Below, piece after piece: positions 7,655 through 14,250 of a stretch of DNA of 16,439 nucleotides; the stretch's first letter is position 1, and the number at the start of each line of letters is the position of its first letter. The stretch is from Cymbomonas tetramitiformis. Taxonomy: Eukaryota; Chlorophyta; Pyramimonadophyceae; Pyramimonadales; Pyramimonadaceae. Both the position numbers and the translations under genes were made by a program. The stretch covers positions 1 to 16,439 of the forward strand of contig LGRX02031230.1 of the NCBI GenBank assembly GCA_001247695.2. The letters are read 5' to 3'. The notes under the pieces are model-generated. The model worked only from the letters and a program-made list of their open reading frames with translations, was not told the DNA's origin and did no database searches.

Positions 7655-9728
7655 ATGTTGCATTATGCATGTGACCACTTTGTGACACTCGAACTTTTTG
7701 CGACGGCTCCGTTTGAGAACGAGGAAAACCCTGAGGGAGACCCTGGGGTAGAGGTGACGGTGAAGACGCTGGACGATGACATCAACGCTCACCTCGATCG
7801 GGTCACAAGTTGGTACCCCGTATGTAATGTCTCACTTGAACCAGTCGATGGAGACGCATGTGAAGGAAGTAGCGATGTCCAAGCATTCTGTGTTCGGCGG
7901 CACGCAAATCAACCACTACTTCATGCACTGGACCGTTGCCAATTTCCGGCCGCAGACGTGGGACCTCTGCGTTAGCATCATGGAGGCTTACAGAAGGTTC
8001 GACCTGAAGGGCATGAAAAACCCTTTGGCTTCGAAGACCAAAAAGCGCAAGGCTTCATCTTCGCCCGCTAAGGGACCCGCCAAGAAAGCTGGCAAAAAGG
8101 GCACGTCCAACCGACAGGTCGAAATTACTTTTTACTTCTGCTTCAAACGGTGTTCTCCCTCCCAAAGCATCCTTTTCTATATTTTAAGACATGCTAAAAA
8201 TGTTTTTTTTACTTACAGATGGAAGACGAGGTGCAACGAGGAGGCGGGGACCACGGAGCGGGCTCGTCTAGAGGGGCAGGCATTTTGGTGGAAGAAGCTC
8301 AGTTTCTCCACAATGCCAAATCCATGGGTATGGCGTTCTGGATTAACTTGGGCGGCTTGGCGGGGGAGGCGGAGTTCGACAAGGTGGACACGTATCTGCG
8401 CCTGGTCATCAACAAGGAGTTGTCAGTAAAAGAGGGGGGCCAGATGATAAGCCAGTTCAAGAAGGAACGCATGGTGCAGAAGCACTTGGTGTCCGCGGCG
8501 GGATTGCAAACCTGGGACGAATTCAAGAGGGAGTTCACCACCTACTGGAGCTCCCAAGAGAAAATCGAGTCGTTGATCGGCTGCTTACCTTCAACTCAGG
8601 GGGGAGCGCGCCGGGGGGGGGTCTGGGGAAGTTCCGCACGCGATCTTGAATTACGTCGAGAACGCGCGGGCAAATCTCGCGGAAGCGCAGGCGCCACGCG
8701 CGGCTCACATCCAAGGCTTGCAACAGATCGAGGTGAAAGTCGACATCAAACTCTATCGGGAGGCGCGGACCGACGGGCCGGAGCCTAAGGTTCCAGGAAA
8801 GGCGGGCCTGGAGGACGACGAGCCCACACATCTTCAGGACGCGACGATGTTCCCTCGTTGGAAGATCGTCAAGGGCAGCATGAACGATATGAAGGACGTC
8901 CCGAGACTGCCCTTCACGGGGACGATCATCGACTGCAATTACGCCCTTGACAAGGAGAAGACTCCCGACGCGATGACCAAGGAGGAGGTGCAACCGTTCC
9001 TGGAGTCTTTCAACGCCAAGACCACCGCCCCGGCATGGACAATCGCTATCTTTTGCGGTTTCGTCCAACAAAACGATTTCCTGGAGGTGATTGACAATTA
9101 CTGCTCCGGCCGCGCGGAGCGGTTCTTCTGGCACAAGCAGGGCGTGAAGATGAACCCCAACAAGTCCGTACGCTACAATGACGTTGAATTTGGCGTCCTG
9201 GGGTACCACGTGAAGAGCGATGCCCAGGGGGAGTCTTCAAAAAAGCCTGAGTGGATGTTCAACTTTGATCTGGGGGAAGGTGAACGTTACAGCCGCGCGT
9301 CACTTTTGCGCGGCTTCCCGGTCGTGCACCAGATGTACAAACGCGACGGCAAAGTCGTGAATAATCACCAAAAACCCCTAGCACTGTTGATGGAGCTGAT
9401 CCAGTGCCACATACTCGGTGACAATCCGGGCAAGACGGATGAGAACGGCCATCCACTGAACTGGATTCTCGACGGTTGCTGCGGCGTCGGCTCGACGTCC
9501 ATGGCCGCCATGAGGTGTGGTATGAACGCGATCGGCTTCGACCACGACCAGTTCATGGTCAGCTCTGCGCAACAACGGCTGACCAATTTCGACAACGAGC
9601 CCGATCAGGACGCCGAGACGAAGCCAAAACAGAAGAGCGAACCGACGGCGAAGGGCAAGGAAGCGGCCACTGCCGAATCTGAGGATGAAGACGGAGATGA
9701 AGATGACGCAGATGATAATGATGATTAA
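7655..9728 (+). CDS. N6/N4 DNA-methyltransferase-like protein, one intron, two frameshifts
   Basis: The gene model runs from ATG 7655 to TAA 9726-9728. The N-terminal part changes frame between ~7776 and ~7830 (best candidate C4 at 7816-7819), then reads an FGGTQINHYFMHW-type domain and a Lys-rich probable nuclear localisation signal (KTKKRK, KKAGKKG). An intron follows at 8118-8218. A second frame change lies at G9 (8613-8621). The C-terminal half matches beta-class amino-methyltransferases (N6_N4_Mtase family), with motif IV before motif I: GTIIDCNY (DCNY at 8931-8942), then FFWHKQG...VEFGVLGYH, KPLALLMELI, and the SAM-binding ILDGCCGVGSTS (Asp at 9471) with IGFDHD. DPPY is replaced by DCNY, and DPFxGSGTT by DGCCGVGST, so catalysis is doubtful. 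The tail is acidic (EDEDGDEDD). Homologues methylate adenine N6 or cytosine N4; here activity is unproven. Confidence 0.72.
8118..8218 (+). other. Spliceosomal-type intron, 101 nt, phase 0
   Basis: The upstream frame ends in the coherent Lys-rich SNRQ segment at CAG|GTCGAA. The next coherent frame begins after a T-rich tract and TTACAG|ATG. Inside, the upstream frame degenerates into hydrophobic and aromatic nonsense and the sequence turns AT-rich, unlike its exons. Removal keeps the frame on both sides (phase 0). The donor GTCGAA is weak, so the exact boundary is the least certain part. Confidence 0.75.
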
Positions 9729-9753
9729 AATAGTAGGATTTGTCGACCGCCCT

Positions 9754-9770
9754 GACTGATAGTATCAGTC
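9754..9770. repeat. 17-bp perfect palindrome after the methyltransferase-like gene
   Basis: GACTGATA-G-TATCAGTC forms 8-bp arms around one base, 25 bases past the stop codon. It could act as a hairpin in the 3' UTR or as a protein-binding palindrome; nothing else shows its function. Confidence 0.8.
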
Positions 9771-9817
9771 ATGCCTCGACGGTATAGGGTGAAAAGAACT
9801 CTACTCGTAAACATTTG

Positions 9818-9823
9818 AATAAA
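9818..9823 (+). terminator. Canonical polyadenylation hexamer AATAAA
   Basis: AATAAA lies 90 bases after the methyltransferase-like stop codon, in an AT-rich stretch. Position and orientation fit 3' end formation of that gene. Confidence 0.6.
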
Positions 9824-10377
9824 GAATGATACATGTATGCATATTTCGGTGTTTTCATTGTACGCATACTGCACTTTTCTACCGTGTTGCCTTTATGTAT
9901 CCCTATTTCGCGCATAAATATCACTAAAGCCTGATTTTTTTGAAATATATATAAATCCAAAAATGACATATGATAATGTCATTTTCATCGAATAGTGTGT
10001 TTGAGTGAGAATGGATTCGCCACGTACTAATGTGAAATTTATTTAGTTATGTTTGTCAAGCACAACTTATGATCACAACTCCGTCTACCTCAATCTCCGG
10101 TAGCTGCGGATGATTGGCCAAGAGTCCGATGACAAACCACGGCTGGCAAAGGTAGCATTTAGCAGTTTTTATTTATCCACAGATATGATATCTCGCATGT
10201 GTGCGTATTTGTGCAAGGGTATGATTTTGAACAAGGCTCACTACACCTTTAGCAAGGAAGGATCAATTCCCGCTTTAATGCAACATAATGATAAACATTA
10301 AGAGCAAGGTTATATAGATGATCGACATGTATTAGTATATATTACAAGAAGTAAGGGCATAAGGCTTAATATAATGT
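9824..10377. other. AT-rich non-coding stretch; possible 3' LTR of the gypsy element
   Basis: I find no coherent coding frame. It lies directly downstream (minus-strand sense) of the gypsy chromodomain stop codon, where the element's 3' UTR and 3' LTR should be. The matching 5' LTR would be beyond the right window edge, so the LTR cannot be delimited. Confidence 0.35.
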
Positions 10378-10879
10378 TTAGCCTTCATAGGCAGCTATAA
10401 TGTCTGCTGCATTGGTCAGCTCTGTGGCTTTGACCCAGGTGTCATGCTCAGGCCCGTAGCCTGCATATCGTACTAAATAGTATTTGACACCTCTAGTGAA
10501 CTTATCCGAGAGTATATGTGATATCTCAAACAGTGGTTGCCCTTCTTCGGTGATTATCTGTGGCAGAGGCAAAGGTGCTTGGATCGAGTCATTGTACAAC
10601 TCTAATCTGGATACAGGCTGTACCGGATGAATACGGATATCGAGATTTCCGAAATCTAACTCGTATGCACGCCCATGGCTAAGCACTTTGGATATGGTGA
10701 ACGGCCCAATATATGGCTGCTTAAAGTGTCCGCCTGCCTCTGTCAAACCAGTCCATTGAATAAACTCGGTCCGTAAAAGAACTTTCTGCCCAACTGCAAA
10801 CTGCTTAGGCATGTGAGTCTTATTGAATCTGGCTTGGCTAATTTCTGCTGCTCGGGAAATGTTGTCTACCGCGTTGGCA
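10378..10879 (-). pseudogene. Ty3/gypsy integrase C-terminus with chromodomain (pol fragment)
   Basis: On the minus strand this fragment reads from the foldback boundary into ANAVDNISRAAEIS, MPKQFAVGQKVLL and the GPF/Y module (QPYIGPFTISKVL...YELDF). A chromodomain follows (YYLVRYAGYGPEHDTW...ATELTNAADIIAAYEG), then TAA at 10378-10380. In chromoviruses the integrase tail and chromodomain end Pol and guide integration to chromatin. The catalytic integrase core, which should lie immediately upstream, is absent: the coding sense stops where the foldback element starts at ~10880. It is in the same orientation as the protease/RT fragment at 14251-16036 and is most simply the other end of the same element. 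Confidence 0.85.
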
Positions 10880-11656
10880 TGGCAGTCGAGGGGTTTTCAT
10901 GCGTTTCAGCGCACGAAACTTGGCACTGATATTATTGATAGTAATATCAGTTGACCCTCTTAAGCGCAAGCACATTCGTTAAGTACACTCCAAACTAGCG
11001 CATCTTCGCATCGAGCTTTTGGGTTTAAATATTTCTAACATAGATATAGTCTTAAAGTCAGCCAACGCACAGCATCTGAAACAACTTGTGCTCAAAACGG
11101 CAGATCTATTTCTTTGGCAGATATATTGGGTTTGGGTTCGTTTCCCAAACCCAAATAAGTCTGCCTTAGAATTAAATTGCGCGTTTCGCGCACAAGTAGC
11201 TTAAAGCCTTGAGCTTCAGGCAACTCAAAGATATATATCTTGACAGTTTTTTTTTCCCAAGTCTCGTGCTCTGGAGCGCATGGGATGCCCTCGGCTGTTT
11301 GGCATCTTTGGGTACATGAAAACCCAAACCCAATGTATCCGCCAAAGAAATAAATCTGCCGTTTTGAGCACCAGTTGTTGCAGATGCTATGCGTTGGCTG
11401 ACTTTAAGATAACTATATTAGAAATATCTGTGGCAAGTTTCGCGTGCTAGAACGCCCGGGAAGGCCTTGACTGTTTGGCATTTTTTGGGTTTGGGTACTT
11501 CAAAACCCGAACCCAAAAAGCTCAATGCTAAGATGCGCTCGTTTTGCGTACACTTAACGAATGTGCTTGCGCTTAAGAGGGTCAACTGATATTACTATCA
11601 ATAATATCAGTGCCAAGTTTCGTGCGCTGAAATGCACAAAAACACCTCGACTGCCA
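10880..11656. mobile_element. 777-bp foldback/MITE-like element, nearly full-length inverted repeat
   Basis: The left end TGGCAGTCGAGG and right end CCTCGACTGCCA are terminal inverted repeats. The arms then match almost perfectly for >100 bases (10898-10975 against 11560-11634) and, after an asymmetric ~80-base insertion in the right arm, again for most of the element (for example 11056-11145 against 11316-11405). A smaller 10-bp hairpin (ACTGATATTA...TAATATCAGT) sits in each arm at 10925-10951 and 11585-11611. Degenerate copies of the terminal unit recur inside near 11260-11310 and 11430-11490. No coding capacity is seen and no clear target-site duplication is visible. It lies where gypsy pol is interrupted. 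Confidence 0.85.
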
Positions 11657-11691
11657 AGCTTTTCATCCCATGCGGGGTCGACCGCATCTTA

Positions 11692-11742
11692 AACCGCATC
11701 AACTTAGCTTGCAGTCGCGACTGCAAACGAAGCGATGCGGTT
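11692..11742. repeat. Nested palindrome (cruciform-like)
   Basis: An outer stem, AACCGCATC/GATGCGGTT, flanks a 16-bp perfect palindrome (TGCAGTCG-CGACTGCA) placed almost exactly in the middle, with 9 and 8 bases on either side. It lies just right of the foldback element. Confidence 0.85.
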
Positions 11743-12033
11743 GCGGATGGGGTCGTTCAAGAGCTCAAATAAAAGGTATTCGTCTTGTGAATACATGTAT
11801 GTTGGTTACGAACGTTGGAAAAAATCGTGCTTCATGTTATGTGATTAAAATCACAAGGGGTGTGCCTGCAGTAGCGCAACAAAGTTGGGGCGGGCAAGCG
11901 CGATAACTTGCATTTCCATACTTAATAACTGACAAACGGCGTTGTTCCCCTTGTTTTCACTGTTAAGAACTGCAAAAAGCGACAGGAATTACAAAAACGG
12001 ACAGGCGCTGGCGTGACACGAGCGGACTTCGTT
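11743..12033. other. Non-coding stretch
   Basis: No supported gene. The only structure seen is a 14-bp palindrome, GTGATTAAAATCAC, at 11841-11854. Confidence 0.5.
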
Positions 12034-12254
12034 CGTCTGTCGCTGTCGCTGAAATGAATTTTTAATATTTCAAATAATTACCTTTCGCCGTAGGATTAAT
12101 TTGCATGTTATCCTGCGTCCTCAGTTCGATCTGAATGGTTTTGGATTCGGTCTTCTCCAAGATGACAAACGCCAAATTATTTGGCGTTTTGGAGATGACA
12201 CGCCAAATTTTGGCGTTTTGCTCACTCGACTGTGAACAGCGACAGCGACTGACG
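12034..12254. mobile_element. Small inverted-repeat element (MITE-like, 221 bp)
   Basis: The ends are 18-bp inverted repeats with one mismatch: CGTCTGTCGCTGTCGCTG at 12034-12051 and its counterpart at 12237-12254. The interior is AT-rich and non-coding and holds two tandem palindromes. A target-site duplication is not evident, so the mobile-element call is tentative. Confidence 0.5.
12164..12220. repeat. Tandem duplicated palindromes CGCCAAAT-n-ATTTGGCG
   Basis: CGCCAAATTATTTGGCG (12170-12186) and CGCCAAATTTTGGCG (12201-12215) are each preceded by GATGACA and followed by TTTTG. They therefore form a ~31-bp direct repeat whose unit is itself a palindrome. Confidence 0.85.
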
Positions 12255-12577
12255 ATGCCACGATGACATGACGATGCGGAGTGGCACGTTCTAGGGCACA
12301 AAAAAATGGTTTCACTCAGAAAGTGGTGAATATGGGAATTATACGACGAGTATCGTGTCGCACTCGTGATTCATTTGAACACTTGGCGGGAAAATACGAG
12401 GAGTGAATATCAAAATATTCCTTTAGTCTTTCATGACGTATCGTCTACGTGGCACTAAATTCGAGACAGAGTTCAGACATCATGAGAACTGCCCTCGTCG
12501 TATTTGAATGTGACTTTCGACGCGGTGAAAGTCACATTCGTATCTGCACGATGGTAATCCCACCGAACGGGCCCGAG
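12255..12577. other. Stem-loop-rich non-coding stretch
   Basis: It holds GAATAT-CAAA-ATATTC at 12405-12420 and a perfect 13-bp-stem hairpin (GAATGTGACTTTC, 8-nt loop) at 12506-12539. No gene is seen. Its right edge, GGGCCCGTTCGGTG on the minus strand, abuts the LTR element and looks like a transposon terminus, but I could not find a partner end. Confidence 0.5.
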
Positions 12578-12879
12578 TCATGGAGAGTACAATATTAGGT
12601 ACCCTATAGTAGTATCTAGTATTAGTGACTCCTCGTAGCACTCACCTTTAGCATCGTAGTGTCGCGGTCGCGGTGTCACGCGTTATGACGATGACACTGC
12701 GACCTGCGCCTGACTCTCAGACAATCTTCCCTTCGTAATAACTTGGCGGCGCAAGCCGCCAGCCCTTACTCTGGTAATATTATCCGCAGCCATTGTCCTT
12801 CAGCTGCTGCCTTATGGCAGCTGTCGTACCATCTCTTACCTCACCCTCATATAGCTAGTATATTTCGGGTTTCTCATGA
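12578..12879. repeat. Left LTR (302 bp)
   Basis: Identical to the right copy except for A versus G near 12624 and T versus C near 12657. It contains hairpins TGGCGGC-GCAA-GCCGCCA and CAGCTGC...GCAGCTG near its 3' half, candidates for RNA structure around 3' end formation. Confidence 0.9.
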
Positions 12880-13948
12880 GGTTATGGGCCTCGCTTACGC
12901 TTCCTCTGTTTGTTTCAGATTTCTGATCAGCAGATCTTGGGATTTTCCGCGTTTGCTAGCTTCATTTTTACAGCCGGCATGGTTTTTGCGATGATCTCGG
13001 CCAACGCGACCGCTGCAAACTGCATCTCGCTGCCACAAGGGAGTGGTGACCCCGGCAGCAATCTCTCTTTTCCGGAATTTGTGTCCCCGGAAATTCAGCC
13101 ATTTCGATGGGAGTAGTGACCCCACTTTGGCGACCAACGTCATTTGACGACAACCTCTCAGCAGCAACCGCCGTCAGCCCGGAATCTCGCAGACCTGCTG
13201 CGCCCCGCGACCTGCCGCATTTTCAGTGACCCCCTCTTTCAGATCTGGAAATCGGATGTGCCACCCACCTCCCATCGTCGGTAGTGCTATTTTTGACCTT
13301 TCGGTATTTTTAACGCGCTGCCCTTTTCGTAAACTGAATGGACTCTTGGGAACCGGTTGCCCGTAAACCGTACATCTTCCTCAACCTCTTTGTCTTCTTC
13401 GTCATTCTTTACTAATCAGCCATTTGGCAGATTTTCTGGCCAGATTTTCAGCCACATCGCGTTCGTCGACCCTTCTCTCCTCTCTACGCCTCTGGAAGTT
13501 GGGATTCATCGACACCAACCTGAACAGCAAAACCCCTCAAAAGCTGTTCCTCAACGGCCTCAATTTTGAGAAAATTCGACGTGTTAAGTGTGTGCATGTT
13601 CGACATTTTACAGCCAAATTACTTCGCGCGATCTGCCGAGGCCAGTTTTCAGTTTTGACCCTTCTCCACGTCCCCATGGCGTGTGATGATCTTCGAGGGA
13701 CCTGAAATTATCTTTGAGAACGACAATCAACATCTTCAAAATCTGCTCTTCGATGACTCGTTGTGATCTCGTTTGTAGGTAGTGCTTAGAAGCACGTTAA
13801 AGGGTAGTGCCTTAAGAGGCATGTAATTAGCACATAAATCGGTAGTGCCCTAGAAATATATATCTAGCATGCGAACCGTCGTGTATGCCCTCGTGTTGCA
13901 TTACATTGGTAGTGCCTAGGCGAGTGACCACTTCGTAGTCAGGTAGTG
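12880..13948. other. Interior of the LTR element: GTGACCCC and GGTAGTG motif series
   Basis: No convincing protein is encoded. Three GTGACCCC motifs occur at 13046, 13116 and 13226, two of them within GGGAGTRGTGACCCC. Six GGTAGTG motifs occur at 13280, 13778, 13803, 13841, 13908 and 13942. The last abuts the right LTR, in the place a polypurine tract would occupy. Several of the latter are followed by short stem-loops, for example GTGCTT-AG-AAGCAC and GCCTT-AA-GAGGC. Confidence 0.7.
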
Positions 13949-14250
13949 TCATGGAGAGTACAATATTAGGTACCCTATAGTAGTATCTAGTATTGGTGAC
14001 TCCTCGTAGCACTCACCTTTAGCATCGCAGTGTCGCGGTCGCGGTGTCACGCGTTATGACGATGACACTGCGACCTGCGCCTGACTCTCAGACAATCTTC
14101 CCTTCGTAATAACTTGGCGGCGCAAGCCGCCAGCCCTTACTCTGGTAATATTATCCGCAGCCATTGTCCTTCAGCTGCTGCCTTATGGCAGCTGTCGTAC
14201 CATCTCTTACCTCACCCTCATATAGCTAGTATATTTCGGGTTTCTCATGA
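13949..14250. repeat. Right LTR (302 bp)
   Basis: Matches the left LTR with two substitutions. In this copy the stem CGCAGTGTC/GACACTGCG is perfect, while the left copy carries a mismatch. It is followed directly by the second CCGAG target copy. Confidence 0.9.

Larger units (their letters stand above)
12578..14250. mobile_element. Non-autonomous LTR retrotransposon (TRIM/LARD-like), 1673 bp
   Basis: Two 302-bp direct repeats (12578-12879 and 13949-14250) flank a non-coding interior. The whole unit is bounded by the 5-bp direct repeat CCGAG (12573-12577 and 14251-14255), as expected for a target-site duplication. The LTRs differ at only two positions seen, so insertion is recent. The termini are TCATG...CATGA, not the usual TG...CA. 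No Gag or Pol motif is found inside. A possible primer site TGGGCCTCGC is at ~12885. Orientation cannot be assigned firmly. It sits inside the gypsy element, within the RNase H start. Confidence 0.85.

Noticed and set aside
8570..8598. A ~30-nt mini-intron ending at CTCAG as explanation for the frame change before the methyltransferase core
   Set aside because: Too short for the 101-nt intron class seen nearby, and the sequence across it reads sensibly (ESLIGCLPSTQ). The G9 tract just downstream is the simpler explanation.
11670..11906. 78-codon ORF
   Set aside because: It runs through the nested palindrome, shows no recognizable domain and has the low-quality composition of chance ORFs.
12062..12301. 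79-codon minus-strand ORF
   Set aside because: It lies across the palindromic interior and one end of the inverted-repeat element; no family resemblance.
12774..12786. TAATATTA-like motif in the LTRs as a rolling-circle origin
   Set aside because: It is one base off the geminivirus-type nonamer, is not in the loop of a GC-rich hairpin, and no Rep-like gene is present.
12910..13116. ORF with a hydrophobic segment in the LTR element
   Set aside because: No Gag, Pol or Env motif, short, and without a partner; likely chance in the non-coding interior.
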